This document shows positions 39,633 through 54,200 of a stretch of DNA of 64,000 bases, piece by piece. The notes under the pieces are model-generated. The model saw nothing but the letters and a program-made list of their open reading frames with translations, was not told the DNA's origin and did not search any database. The DNA lies in assembly GCA_036971475.1 (NCBI GenBank), contig JBAIZL010000005.1, forward strand, positions 63,852,655 through 63,916,654, given 5' to 3'. The stretch comes from Prosapia bicincta (lineage: Eukaryota; Arthropoda; Insecta; Hemiptera; Cercopidae). The stretch's first letter is position 1, and each line of letters begins with the position of its first letter. A program made the translations under genes and the position numbers.

Positions 39633-41150
39633 GCTCTAAAAAAAATGCATGAATTATAGTTCATGGATTTTGCGATTTCTACAAAAAATGGATTTCTCAT
39701 TTAAAAGGCATAATAAACGCAGAATCGACCATAGATTCGCATTGTGCTCTTAGAATTGATCTATAATAAGTATTATAGGAGCTATCGCGATTGTCATATA
39801 TTTTCTCTTAAAAAATGCATGAATTATAGTTCATGGATTTTACGATTTCTACAAAAAATGGATTTCTCATTTAAAAGGCATAATAAACGCAGAATCGACC
39901 ATAGATTCTCATTGTGCTCTTAGAATTGATCTATAATAAGTATTATAAGAGCTATGGCAATTGTCATATATTTGCTCTAAAAAAATGCATGAATTATAGT
40001 TCATGGATTTTACGATTTCTACAAAAAATGGATTTCTCATTTAAAAGGCATAATAAACGCAGAATCGTCCATAGATTCGCATTGTGCTCTTAGAATTGAT
40101 CTATAATAAGTATTATAGGAGCTATGGCAATTGTCATATATTTTCTCTTAAAAAATGCATGAATTATAGTTCATGTATTTTGCGATTTCTAAAAAAATGG
40201 ATTTCTCATTTAAAAGGCATAATAAACGCAGAATCGACCATAGATTCGCATTGTGCTCTTAGAATTGATCTATAATAAGTATTATAGGAGCTATCGCAAT
40301 TGTCATATATTTTCTCTAAAAAAATGCATGAATTATAGTTCATGGATTTTGCGATTTCTACAAAAAATGGATTTCTCATTTAAAACGCATAATAAACGCA
40401 GAATCGTCCATAGATTCGCATTGTGCTCTTAGAATTGATCTATAATAAGTATTATAGGAGCTATGGCAACTGTCATATATTTGCTCTAAAAAAAATGCAT
40501 GAATTATAGTTCATGGATTTTGCGATTTCTACAAAAAATGGATTTCTAATTTAACAGGCATAATAAACGCAGAATCAACCATAGATTCGCATTGTGCTCT
40601 TAGAATTGATCTATATTAAGTATTATAAGAGCTATCGCAATTGTCATATATTTGCTCTAAAAAAAATGCATGAATTATAGTTCATGGATTTTGCGATTTC
40701 TACAAAAAATGGATTTCTCATTTAAAAGGCATAATAAACGCAGAATCGACCATAGATTCGCATTGTGCTCTTAGAATTGATCTATAATAAGTATTATAGG
40801 AGCTATGGCAATTGTCATATATTTGCTCTAAAAAAAATGCATGAATTATAGTTCATGGATTCTGCGTTTTCTACAAAAAATGGATTTCTCATTTAAAAGG
40901 CATAATAAACGCAGAATCGACCATAGATTCGGATTGTGCACTTAGAATTGATCTATAATAAGTATTATAGGAGCTATGGCAATTATTATATATTTTCTCT
41001 TAAAAAATGCATGAATTATAGTTCATGTATTTTGCGATTTCTACAAAAAATGGATTTCTCATTTAAAAGGCATAATAAACGCAGAAACGACCATAGATTC
41101 GCATTGTGCTCTTAGAATTGATCTATAATAAGTATTATAGGAGCTATCGC
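38700..41150 (+). repeat. Block D copy 1 (further copies at +8,519 and +12,600 bp)
   Basis: The markers TTGTAGG (38,751), AAACGCATAATAAA (near 40,383), TCTAATTTAACAGG (40,545), GGATTCTGCG (40,857) and CAATTATTATAT (40,980) recur in order at +8,519 bp and +12,600 bp. GGATTCTGCG with GCGTTTTC is first seen at 38,472 and occurs 16 times from there to the right end, so it marks the younger right part of domain II. Confidence 0.8.
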
Positions 41151-42599
41151 AATTGTCATATATTTTCTCTAAAAAAATGCATGAATTATTGTTCATGTAT
41201 TTTGCGATTTCTACAAAAAATGGATTTCTCATTTAAAAGGCACAATAAACGCAGAATCGACCATAGATTCGCATTGTGCACTTAGAATTGATCTATAATA
41301 AGTATTATAAGAGCTATCGCAACTGTCATATATTTGCTCTAAAAAAAATGCATGAATTATAGTTCATGGATTTTGCGATTTCTACAAAAAATGGATTTCT
41401 CATTTAAAAGGCATAATAAACGCAGAATCGACCATAGATTCGCATTGTGCTCTTAGAATTGATCTATAATAAGTATTATAGGAGCTATGGCAATTGTCAT
41501 ATATTTTCTCTTAAAAAATGCATGAATTATAGTTCATGTATTTTGCGATTTCTACAAAAAATGGATTTCTCATTTAAAAGGCATAATAAACGCAGAATCG
41601 TCCATAGATTCGCATTGTGCACTAATAATTGATCTATAATAAGTAATATAGGAGCTATGGCAATTGTCATATATTTGCTCTAAAAAAAATGCATGAATTA
41701 TAGTTCATGGATTTTGCGATTTCTACAAAAAATGGATTTCTCATTTAAAAGGCATAATAAACGCAGAATCGACCATAGATTCGCATTGTGCTCTTAGAAT
41801 TGATCTATAATAAGTATTATAGGAGCTATCGCGATTGTCATATATTTTCTCTTAAAAAATGCATGAATTATAGTTCATGGATTTTACGATTTCTACAAAA
41901 AATTGATTTCTCATTTAAAAGGCATAATAAACGCAGAATCGACCATAGATTCGCATTGTGCTCTTAGAATTGATCTATAATAAGTATTATAAGAGCTATG
42001 GCAATTGTCATATATTTGCTCTAAAAAAATGCATGAATTATAGTTCATGGATTTTACGATTTCTACAAAAAATGGATTTCTCATTTAAAAGGCATAATAA
42101 ACGCAGAATCGTCCATAATTTCGCATTGTGCTCTTAGAATTGATCTATATTAAGTATTATAGGAGCTATGGCAATTGTCATATATTTTCTCTTAAAAAAT
42201 GCATGAATTATAGTTCATGTATTTTGCGATTTCTACAAAAAATGCATTTCTCATTTAAAAGGCATAATAAACGCAGAATCGACCATAGATTCGCATTGTG
42301 CTCTTAGAATTGATCTATAATAAGTATTATAGGAGCTATCGCAATTGTCATATATTTTCTCTAAAAAAATGCATGAATTATAGTTCATGGATTTTGCGAT
42401 TTCTACAAAAAATGGATTTCTCATTTAAAAGGCATAATAAACGCAGAATCGACCATAGATTCGCATTGTGCTCTTAGAATTGATCTATAATAAGTATTAT
42501 AGGAGCTATGGCAATTGTCATATATTTGCTCTAAAAAAATGCATGAATTATAGTTCATGGATTCTGCGTTTTCTACAAAAAATGGATTTCTCATTTAAA

Positions 42600-45500
42600 A
42601 GGCATAATAAACGCAGAATCGACCATAGATTCGGATTGTGCACTTAGAATTGATCTATAATAATTATTATAAGAGCTATCGCAATTGTCATATATTTGCT
42701 CTAAAAAAAATGCATGAATTATAGTTCATGGATTTTGCGATTTCTACAAAAAATGGATTTCTCATTTAAAAGGCATAATAAACGCAGAATCGACCATAGA
42801 TTCGCATTGTGCACTTAGAATTGATATATATTAAGTATTGTAGGAGCTATCGCGATTGTCATATATTTTCTCTAAAAAAATGCATGAATTATAGTTCATG
42901 GATTTTGCGATTTCTACAAAAAATGGATTTCTCATTTAAAAGGCATAATAAAAGCAGAATCGACCATAGATTCGCATTGTGCACTTAGAATTGATCTATA
43001 ATAAGTATTATAAGAGCTATCGCAATTGTCATATATTTGCTCTAAAAAAAAAGCATGAATTATAGTTCATGGATTTTGCGATTTCTACAAAAAATGGATT
43101 TCTCATTTAAAAGGCATAATTAACGCAGAATCGACCATAGATTCGCATTGTGCTCTTAGAATTGATCTATAATAAGTATTATAGGAGCTATCGCGATTGT
43201 CATATATTTTCTCTTAAAAAATGCATGAATTATAGTTCATGGATTTTACGATTTCTACAAAAAATGGATTTCTCATTTAAAAGGCATAATAAACGCAGAA
43301 TCGACCATAGATTCGCATTGTGCTCTTAGAATTGATCTATAATAAGTATTATAAGAGCTATGGCAATTGTCATATATTTGCTCTAAAAAAATGCATGAAT
43401 TATAGTTCATGGATTTTACGACTTCTACAAAAAATGGATTTCTCATTTAAAAGGCATAATAAACGCAGAATCGACCATAGATTCGCATTGTGCTCTTAGA
43501 ATTGATCTATAATAAGTATTATAGGAGCTATGGCAATTGTCATATATTTTCTCTTAAAAAATGCATGAATTATAGTTCATGTATTTTGCGATTTCTACAA
43601 AAAATGGATTTCTCATTTAAAAGGCATAATAAACGCAGAATCGTCCATAGATTCGCATTGTGCTCTTAGAATTGATCTATAATAAGTATTATAGGAGCTA
43701 TGGCAATTGTCATATATTTGCTCTAAAAAAAATGCATGAATTATAGTTCATGGATTTTGCGATTTCTACAAAAAATGGATTTCTCATTTAAAAGGCATAA
43801 TAAACGCAGAATCGACCATAGATTCGCATTGTGCTCTTACAATTGATCTATAATAAGTATTATAGGAGCTATCGCGATTGTCATATATTTTCTCTTAAAA
43901 AATGCATGAATTATAGTTCATGGATTTTGCGATTTCTACAAAAAATGGATTTCTCATTTAAAAGGCATAATAAACGCAGAATCGTCCATAGATTCGCATT
44001 GTGCTCTTAGAATTGATCTATAATAAGTATTATAGGTGCTATGGCAACTGTCATATATTTGCTCTAAAAAAAATGCATGAATTATAGTTCATGGATTTTG
44101 CGATTTCTACAAAAAATGGATTTCTAATTTAACAGGCATAATAAACGCAGAATCGACCATAGATTCGGATTGTGCACTTAGAATTGATCTATAATAATTA
44201 TTATAAGAGCTATCGCAATTGTCATATATTTGCTCTAAAAAAAATGCATGAATTATAGTTCATGGATTTTGCGATTTCTACAAAAAATGGATTTCTCATT
44301 TAAAAGGCATAATAAACGCAGAATCGACCATAGATTCGCATTGTGCACTTAGAATTGATATATATTAAGTATTGTAGGAGCTATCGCGATTGTCATATAT
44401 TTTCTCTAAAAAAATGCATGAATTATAGTTCATGGATTTTGCGATTTCTACAAAAAATGGATTTCTCATTTAAAAGGCATAATAAGAGCAGAATCGACCA
44501 TAGATTCGCATTGTGCAATTAGAATTGATCTATAATAAGTATTATAAGAGCTATCGCAATTGTCATATATTTGCTCTAAAAAAAAAGCATGAATTATAGT
44601 TCATGGATTTTGCGATTTCTACAAAAAATGGATTTCTCATTTAAAAGGCATAATTAACGCAGAATCGACCATAGATTCGCATTGTGCTCTTAGAATTGAT
44701 CTATAATAAGTATTATAGGAGCTATCGCGATTGTCATATATTTTCTCTTAAAAAATGCATGAATTATAGTTCATGGATTTTACGATTTCTACAAAAAATG
44801 GATTTCTCATTTAAAAGGCATAATAAACGCAGAATCGACCATAGATTCGCATTGTGCTCTTAGACTTGATCTATAATAAGTATTATAAGAGCTATGGCAA
44901 TTGTCATATATTTGCTCTAAAAAAATGCATGAATTATAGTTCATGGATTTTACGACTTCTACAAAAAATGGATTTCTCATTTAAAAGGCATAATAAACGC
45001 AGAATCGACCATAGATTCGCATTGTGCTCTTAGAATTGATCTATAATAAGTATTATAGGAGCTATGGCAATTGTCATATATTTTCTCTTAAAAAATGCAT
45101 GAATTATAGTTCATGTATTTTGCGATTTCTACAAAAAATGGATTTCTCATTTAAAAGGCATAATAAACGCAGAATCGTCCATAGATTCGCATTGTGCTCT
45201 TAGAATTGATCTATAATAAGTATTATAGGAGCTATGGCAATTGTCATATATTTGCTCTAAAAAAAATGCATGAATTATAGTTCATGGATTTTGCGATTTC
45301 TACAAAAAATGGATTTCTCATTTAAAAGGCATAATAAACGCAGAATCGACCATAGATTCGCATTGTGCTCTTACAATTGATCTATAATAAGTATTATAGG
45401 AGCTATCGCGATTGTCATATATTTTCTCTTAAAAAATGCATGAATTATAGTTCATGGATTTTGCGATTTCTACAAAAAATGGATTTCTCATTTAAAAGGC

Positions 45501-45667
45501 ATAATAAACGCAGAATCGTCCATAGATTCGCATTGTGCTCTTAGAATTGATCTATAATAAGTATTATAGGAGCTATGGCAACTGTCATATATTTGCTCTA
45601 AAAAAAATGCATGAATTATAGTTCATGGATTTTGCGATTTCTACAAAAAATGGATTTCTAATTTAAC
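42600..45667 (+). repeat. Very similar tandem pair of a 9-monomer (1,534-bp) unit
   Basis: TTGTAGG (42,838 and 44,372), the A9 run before GCATGAA, AATTAACGC (43,118 and 44,652), CTTACAATTG (43,836 and 45,370) and TCTAATTTAACAGG (44,123 and 45,657) all repeat at 1,534 bp with no net indel. I saw only about four differences: AATAAGAGC and GTGCAATTAG (near 44,483 and 44,517), TTAGACTTG (near 44,871) and ATAGGTGCT (near 44,035). That is roughly 0.3% divergence by eye. TTGTA recurs at 45,906 after AAGCA, starting a diverged third unit. Confidence 0.87.
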
Positions 45668-47200
45668 AGGCATAATAAACGCAGAATCGACCATAGATTC
45701 GCATTGTGCTCTTAGAATTGATCTATATTAAGTATTATAAGAGCTATCGCAATTGTCATATATTTGCTCTAAAAAAAATGCATGAATTATAGTTCATGGA
45801 TTTTGCGATTTCTACAAAAAATGGATTTCTCATTTAAAAGGCATAATAAACGCAGAATCGACCATAGATTCGCATTGTGCACTTAGAATTGATATATATT
45901 AAGCATTGTAGGAGCTATCGCGATTGTCATATATTTTCTCTAAAAAAATGCATGAATTATAGTTCATGGATTTTGCGATTTCTACAAAAAATGGATTTCT
46001 CATTTAAAAGGCATAATAAACGCAGAATCGACCATAGATTCGCATTGTGCTCTTAGAATTGATCTATAATAAGTATTATAAGAGCTATGGCAATTGTCAT
46101 ATATTTGCTCTAAAAAAATGCATGAAGTATAGTTCATGGATTTTACGATTTCTACAAAAAATGGATTTCTCATTTAAAAGGCATAATAAACGCAGAATCG
46201 TCCATAATTTCGCATTGTGCTCTTAGAATTGATCTATATTAAGTATTATAGGAGCTATGGCAATTGTCATATATTTTCTCTTAAAAAATGCATGAATTAT
46301 AGTTCATGTATTTTGCGATTTCTACAAAAAATGCATTTCTCATTTAAAAGGCATAATAAACGCAGAATCGACCATAGATTCGCATTGTGCTCTTAGAATT
46401 GATCTATATTAAGTATTATAAGAGCTATCGCAATTGTCATATATTTGCTCTAAAAAAAATGCATGAATTATAGTTCATGGATTTTGCGATTTCTACAAAA
46501 AATGGATTTCTCATTTAAAAGGCATAATAAACGCAGAATCGACCATAGATTCGCATTGTGCTCTTAGAATTGATCTATAATATGTATTATAGGAGCTATC
46601 GCAATTGTCATATATTTTCTCTAAAAAAATGCATGAATTATAGTTCATGGATTTTGCGATTTCTACAAAAAATGGATTTCTCATTTAAAAGGCATAATAA
46701 ACGCAGAATCGTCCATAGATTCGCATTGTGCTCTTAGAATTGATCTATATTAAGTATTATAAGAGCTATCGCAATTGTCATATATTTGCTCTAAAAAAAA
46801 TGCATGAATTATAGTTCATGGATTTTGCGATTTCTACAAAAAATGGATTTCTCATTTAAAAGGCATAATAAACGCAGAATCGACCATAGATTCGCATTGT
46901 GCTCTTAGAATTGATCTATAATAAGTATTATAGGAGCTATGGCAATTGTCATATATTTGCTCTAAAAAAATGCATTAATTATAGTTCATGGATTCTGCGT
47001 TTTCTACAAAAAATGGATTTCTCATTTAAAAGGCATAATAAACGCAGAATCGACCATAGATTCGGATTGTGCACTTAGAATTGATCTATAATAAGTATTA
47101 TAAGAGCTATCGCAATTGTCATATATTTGCTCTAAAAAAAATGCATGAATTATAGTTCATGGATTTTGCGATTTCTACAAAAAATGGATTTCTCATTTAA
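45667..47200 (+). repeat. Satellite monomers between blocks, including the fourth copy of block C
   Basis: This stretch holds the CATAATTTCG and AATGCATTTC markers (46,205 and 46,330) and a T2-T3 pair. Several CTATATTAAG monomers follow near 46,401 and 46,745. Private changes are GAAGTATAG near 46,127, AATATGTATT near 46,581 and GCATTAATT near 46,973. A GGATTCTGCG monomer sits at 46,990. Confidence 0.72.
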
Positions 47201-50200
47201 AAGGCATAATAAACGCAGAATCGACCATAGATTCGCATTGTGCACTTAGAATTGATATATATTAAGTATTGTAGGAGCTATCGCGATTGTCATATATTTT
47301 CTCTAAAAAAATGCATGAATTATAGTTCATGGATTTTGCGATTTCTACAAAAAATGGATTTCTCATTTAAAAGGCATAATAAAAGCAGAATCGACCATAG
47401 ATTCGCATTGTGCACTTAGAATTGATCTATAATAAGTATTATAAGAGCTATCGCAATTGTCATATATTTGCTCTAAAAAAAAAGCATGAATTATAGTTCA
47501 TTTATTTTGCGATTTCTACAAAAAATGGATTTCTCATTTAAAAGGCATAATAAACGCAGAATCGACCATAGATTCGCATTGTGCTCTTAGAATTGATCTA
47601 TAATAAGTATTATAGGAGCTATCGCGATTGTCATATATTTTCTCTTAAAAAATGCATGAATTATAGTTCATGGATTTTACGATTTCTACAAAAAATGGAT
47701 TTCTCATTTAAAAGGCATAATAAACGCAGAATCGACCATAGATTCGCATTGTGCTCTTAGAATTGATCTATAATAAGTATTATAAGAGCTATGGCAATTG
47801 TCATATATTTGCTCTAAAAAAATGCATGAATTATAGTTCATGGATTTTACGACTTCTACAAAAAATGGATTTCTCATTTAAAAGGCATAATAAACGCAGA
47901 ATCGACCATAGATTCGCATTGTGCTCTTAGAATTGATCTATAATAAGTATTATAGGAGCTATGGCAATTGTCATATATTTTCTCTTAAAAAATGCATGAA
48001 TTATAGTTCATGTATTTTGCCATTTCTACAAAAAATGGATTTCTCATTTAAAAGGCATAATAAACGCAGAATCGTCCATAGATTCGCATTGTGCTCTTAG
48101 AATTGATCTATAATAAGTATTATAGGAGCTATGGCAATTGTCATATATTTGCTCTAAAAAAAATGCATGAATTATAGTTCATGGATTTTGCGATTTCTAC
48201 AAAAAATGGATTTCTCATTTAAAAGGCATAATAAACGCAGAATCGACCATAGATTCGCATTGTGCTCTTAGAATTGATCTATAATAAGTATTATAGGAGC
48301 TATCGCGATTGTCATATATTTTCTCTTAAAAAATGCATGAATTATAGTTCATGGATTTTACGATTTCTACAAAAAATGGATTTCTCATTTAAAAGGCATA
48401 ATAAACGCAGAATCGACCATAGATTCGCATTGTGCTCTTAGAATTGATCTATAATAAGTATTATAAGAGCTATGGCAATTGTCATATATTTGCTCTAAAA
48501 AAATGCATGAATTATAGTTCATGGATTTTACGATTTCTACAAAAAATGGATTTCTCATTTAAAAGGCATAATAAACGCAGAATCGTCCATAGATTCGCAT
48601 TGTGCTCTTAGAATTGATCTATAATAAGTATTATAGGAGCTATGGCAATTGTCATATATTTTCTCTTAAAAAATGCATGAATTATAGTTCATGTATTTTG
48701 CGATTTCTACAAAAAATGGATTTCTCATTTAAAAGGCATAATAAACGCAGAATCGACCATAGATTCGCATTGTGCTCTTAGAATTGATCTATAATAAGTA
48801 TTATAGGAGCTATCGCAATTGTCATATATTTTCTCTAAAAAAATGCATGAATTATAGTTCATGGATTTTGCGATTTCTACAAAAAATCGATTTCTCATTT
48901 AAAACGCATAATAAACGCAGAATCGTCCATAGATTCGCATTGTGCTCTTAGAATTGATCTATAATAAGTATTATAGGAGCTATGGCAACTGTCATATATT
49001 TGCTCTAAAAAAAATGCATGAATTATAGTTCATGGATTTTGCGATTTCTACAAAAAATGGATTTCTAATTTAACAGGCATAATAAACGCAGAATCAACCA
49101 TAGATTCGCATTGTGCTCTTAGAATTGATCTATATTAAGTATTATAAGAGCTATCGCAATTGTCATATATTTGCTCTAAAAAAAATGCATGAATTATAGT
49201 TCATGGATTTTGCGATTTCTACAAAAAATGGATTTCTCATTTAAAAGGCATAATAAACGCAGAATCGACCATAGATTCGCATTGTGCTCTTAGAATTGAT
49301 CTATAATAAGTATTATAGGAGCTATGGCAATTGTCATATATTTGCTCTAAAAAAAATGCATGAATTATAGTTCATGGATTCTGCGTTTTCTACAAAAAAT
49401 GGATTTCTCATTTAAAAGGCATAATAAACGCAGAATCGACCATAGATTCGGATTGTGCACTTAGAATTGATCTATAATAAGTATTATAGGAGCTATGGCA
49501 ATTATTATATATTTTCTCTTAAAAAATGCATGAATTATAGTTCATGTATTTTGCGATTTCTACAAAAAATGGATTTCTCATTTAAAAGGCATAATAAACG
49601 CAGAATCGACCATAGATTCGCATTGTGCTCTTAGAATTGATCTATAATAAGTATTATAGGAGCTATCGCAATTGTCATATATTTTCTCTAAAAAAATGCA
49701 TGAATTATAGTTCATGGATTTTGCGATTTCTACAAAAAATGGATTTCTCATTTAAAAGGCATAATAAACGCAGAATCGTCCATAGATTCGCATTGTGCTC
49801 TTAGAATTGATCTATAATAAGTATTATAGGAGCTATGGCAATTGTCATATATTTTCTCTTAAAAAATGCATGAATTATTGTTCATGTATTTTGCGATTTC
49901 TACAAAAAATGGATTTCTCATTTAAAAGGCATAATAAACGCAGAATCGACCATAGATTCGCATTGTGCACTTAGAATTGATCTATAATAAGTATTATAGG
50001 AGCTATCGCAATTGTCATATATTTGCTCTAAAAAAAATGCATGAATTATAGTTCATGGATTTTGCGATTTCTACAAAAAATGGATTTCTCATTTAAAAGG
50101 CATAATAAACGCAGAATCGACCATAGATTCGCATTGTGCTCTTAGAATTGATCTATAATAAGTATTATAGGAGCTATGGCAATTGTCATATATTTTCTCT

Positions 50201-50540
50201 TAAAAAATGCATGAATTATAGTTCATGTATTTTGCGATTTCTACAAAAAATGGATTTCTCATTTAAAAGGCATAATAAACGCAGAATCGACCATAGATTC
50301 GCATTGTGCACTTAGAATTGATCTATATTAAGTATTATAAGAGCTATCGCAATTGTCATATATTTGCTCTAAAAAAAATGCATGAATTATAGTTCATGGA
50401 TTTTGCGATTTCTACAAAAAATGGATTTCTCATTTAAAAGGCATAATAAACGCAGAATCGACCATAGATTCGCATTGTGCTCTTAGAATTGATCTATAAT
50501 AAGTATTATAGGAGCTATGGCAATTGTCATATATTTGCTC
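47200..50540 (+). repeat. Block D copy 2
   Basis: TTGTAGG (47,269), TCTAATTTAACAGG (49,064), GGATTCTGCG (49,376), CAATTATTATAT (49,499) and ATTATTGTTC (near 49,874) repeat at +4,081 bp (24 monomers) in copy 3. The match to copy 1 holds at 8,519 bp to about 49,700, where copy 2 has one extra monomer before ATTATTGTTC. Private changes include TCATTTATTTTG near 47,500, TGCCATTTC near 48,019 and AATCGATTT near 48,887. Confidence 0.82.
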
Positions 50541-50880
50541 TAAAAAAAATGCATGAATTATAGTTCATGGATTCTGCGTTTTCTACAAAAAATGGATTTC
50601 TCATTTAAAAGGCATAATAAACGCAGAATCGACCATAGATTCGGATTGTGCACTTAGAATTGATCTATAATAAGTATTATAAGAGCTATCGCAATTGTCA
50701 TATATTTCTCTAAAAAAATGCATGAATTATAGTTCATGGATTTTGCGATTTCTACAAAAAATGGATTTCTCATTTAAAAGGCATAATAAACGCAGAATCG
50801 ACCATAGATTCGCATTGTGCTCTTAGAATTGATCTATAATAAGTATTATAGGAGCTATGGCAATTGTCATATATTTGCTC

Positions 50881-50930
50881 TAAAAAAAATGCAAAAAAAA
50901 TAGATTTTGCGATATCTACAAAAAATGGAT
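50881..50930. other. Damaged monomer: A-rich tract replaces the right dyad
   Basis: After ATGCA the expected TGAATTATAGTTC is missing and about six A residues stand in its place, giving a net loss of about 7 bp. The following TAGATTTTGCGATATC is intact and matches variant monomers at 58,398, 60,101 and 61,461, so only the dyad region was lost. A preceding monomer near 50,704 also lacks one base (TATATTTCTCT). This is the most disrupted monomer I saw in the window. Confidence 0.85.
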
Positions 50931-51289
50931 TTCTCATTTAAAAGGCATAATAAACGCAGAATCGACCATAGATTCGCATTGTGCTCTTAGAATTGATCTA
51001 TAATAAGTATTATAGGAGCTATCGCGATTGTCATATATTTTCTCTTAAAAAATGCATGAATTATAGTTCATGGATTCTGCGTTTTCTACAAAAAATGGAT
51101 TTCTCATTTAAAAGGCATAATAAACGCAGCATCGACCACAGATTCGGATTGTGCACTTAGAATTGATCTATAATAAGTATTATAGGAGCTATGGCAATTG
51201 TCATATATTTGCTCTAAAAAAATGCATGAATTATAGTTCATGGATTCTGCGTTTTCTACAAAAAATGGATTTCTCATTTAAAAGGCATA

Positions 51290-54200
51290 ATAAACGCAGA
51301 ATCGACCATAGATTCGGATTGTGCACTTAGAATTGATATATATTAAGTATTGTAGGAGCTATCGCGATTGTCATATATTTTCTCTAAAAAAATGCATGAA
51401 TTATAGTTCATGGATTTTGCGATTTCTACAAAAAATGGATTTCTCATTTAAAAGGCATAATAAAAGCAGAATCGACCATAGATTCGCATTGTGCACTTAG
51501 AATTGATCTATAATAAGTATTATAAGAGCTATCGCAATTGTCATATATTTGCTCTAAAAAAAAAGCATGAATTATAGTTCATGGATTTTGCGATTTCTAC
51601 AAAAAATGGATTTCTCATTTAAAAGGCATAATAAAAGCAGAATCGACCATAGATTCGCATTGTGCACTTAGAATTGATCTATAATAAGTATTATAGGAGC
51701 TATCGCGATTGTCATATATTTTCTCTTAAAAAATGCATGAATTATAGTTCATGGATTTTACGATTTCTACAAAAAATGGATTTCTCATTTAAAAGGCATA
51801 ATAAACGCAGAATCGACCATAGATTTGCATTGTGCTCTTAGAATTGATCTATAATAAGTATTATAAGAGCTATGGCAATTGTCATATATTTGCTCTAAAA
51901 AAATGCATGAATTATAGTTCATGGATTTTACGACTTCTACAAAAAATGGATTTCTCATTTAAAAGGCATAATAAACGCAGAATCGACCATAGATTCGCAT
52001 TGTGCTCTTAGAATTGATCTATAATAAGTATTATAGGAGCTATGGCAATTGTCATATATTTTCTCTTAAAAAATGCATGAATTATAGTTCATGTATTTTG
52101 CGATTTCTACAAAAAATGGATTTCTCATTTAAAAGGCATAATAAACGCAGAATCGTCCATAGATTCGCATTGTGCTCTTAGAATTGATCTATAATAAGTA
52201 TTATAGGAGCTATGGCAATTGTCATATATTTGCTCTAAAAAAAATGCATGAATTATAGTTCATGGATTTTGCGATTTCTACAAAAAATGGATTTCTCATT
52301 TAAAAGGCATAATAAACGCAGAATCGACCATAGATTCGCATTGTGCTCTTAGAATTGATCTATAATAAGTATTATAGGAGCTATCGCGATTGTCATATAT
52401 TTTCTCTTAAAAAATGCATGAATTATAGTTCATGGATTTTACGATTTCTACAAAAAATGGATTTCTCATTTAAAAGGCATAATAAACGCAGAATCGACCA
52501 TAGATTCGCATTGTGCTCTTAGAATTGATCTATAATAAGTATTATAAGAGCTATGGCAATTGTCATATATTTGCTCTAAAAAAATGCATGAATTATAGTT
52601 CATGGATTTTACGATTTCTACAAAAAATGGATTTCTCATTTAAAAGGCATAATAAACGCCGAATCGTCCATAGATTCGCATTGTGCTCTTAGAATTGATC
52701 TATAATAAGTATTATAGGAGCTATGGCAATTGTCATATATTTTCTCTTAAAAAATGCATGAATTATAGTTCATGTATTTTGCGATTTCTACAAAAAATGG
52801 ATTTCTCATTTAAAAGGCATAATAAACGCAGAATCGACCATAGATTCGCATTGTGCTCTTAGAATTGATCTATAATAAGTATTATAGGAGCTATCGCAAT
52901 TGTCATATATTTTCTCTAAAAAAATGCATGAATTATAGTTCATGGATTTTGCGATTTCTACAAAAAATGGATTTCTCATTTAAAACGCATTATAAACGCA
53001 GAATCGTACATAGATTCGCATTGTGCTCTTAGAATTGATCTATAATAAGTATTATAGGAGCTATGGCAACTGTCATATATTTGCTCTAAAAAAAATGCAT
53101 GAAATATAGTTCATGGATTTTGCGATTTCTACAAAAAATGGATTTCTAATTTAACAGGCATAATAAACGCAGAATCAACCATAGATTCGCATTGTGCTCT
53201 TAGAATTGATCTATATTAAGTATTATAAGAGCTATCGCAATTGTCATATATTTGCTCTAAAAAAAATGCATGAATTATAGTTCATGGATTTTGCGATTTC
53301 TACAAAAAATGGATTTCTCATTTAAAAGGCATAATAAACGCAGAATCGACCATAGATTCGCATTGTGCTCTTAGAATTGATCTATAATAAGTATTATAGG
53401 AGCTATGGCATTTGTCATATATTTGCTCTAAAAAAAATGCATGAATTATAGTTCATGGATTCTGCGTTTTCTACAAAAAATGGATTTCTCATTTAAAAGG
53501 CATAATAAACGCAGAATCGACCATAGATTCGGATTGTGCACTTAGAATTGATCTATAATAAGTATTATAGGAGCTATGGCAATTATTATATATTTTCTCT
53601 TAAAAAATGCATGAATTATAGTTCATGTATTTTGCGATTTCTACAAAAAATGGATTTCTCATTTAAAAGGCATAATAAACGCAGAATCGACCATAGATTC
53701 GCATTGTGCTCTTAGAATTGATCTATAATAAGTATTATAGGAGCTATCGCAATTGTCATATATTTTCTCTAAAAAAATGCATGAATTATAGTTCATGGAT
53801 TTTGCGATTTCTACAAAAAATGGATTTCTCATTTAAAAGGCATAATAAACGCAGAATCGTCCATAGATTCGCATTGTGCTCTTAGAATTGATCTATAATA
53901 AGTATTATAGGAGCTATGGCAATTGTCATATATTTTCTCTTAAAAAATGCATGAATTATTGTTCATGTATTTTGCGATTTCTACAAAAAATGGATTTCTC
54001 ATTTAAAAGGCATAATAAACGCAGAATCGACCATAGATTCGCATTGTGCACTTAGAATTGATCTATAATAAGTATTATAGGAGCTATCGCAATTGTCATA
54101 TATTTGCTCTAAAAAAAATGCATGAATTATAGTTCATGGATTTTGCGATTTCTACAAAAAATGGATTTCTCATTTAAAAGGCATAATAAACGCAGAATCG

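Noticed and set aside
50881..50930. Insertion scar of a mobile element
   Set aside because: The inserted bases are a short A run of about six, with no element remnant or target-site duplication; local deletion with slippage explains it better.
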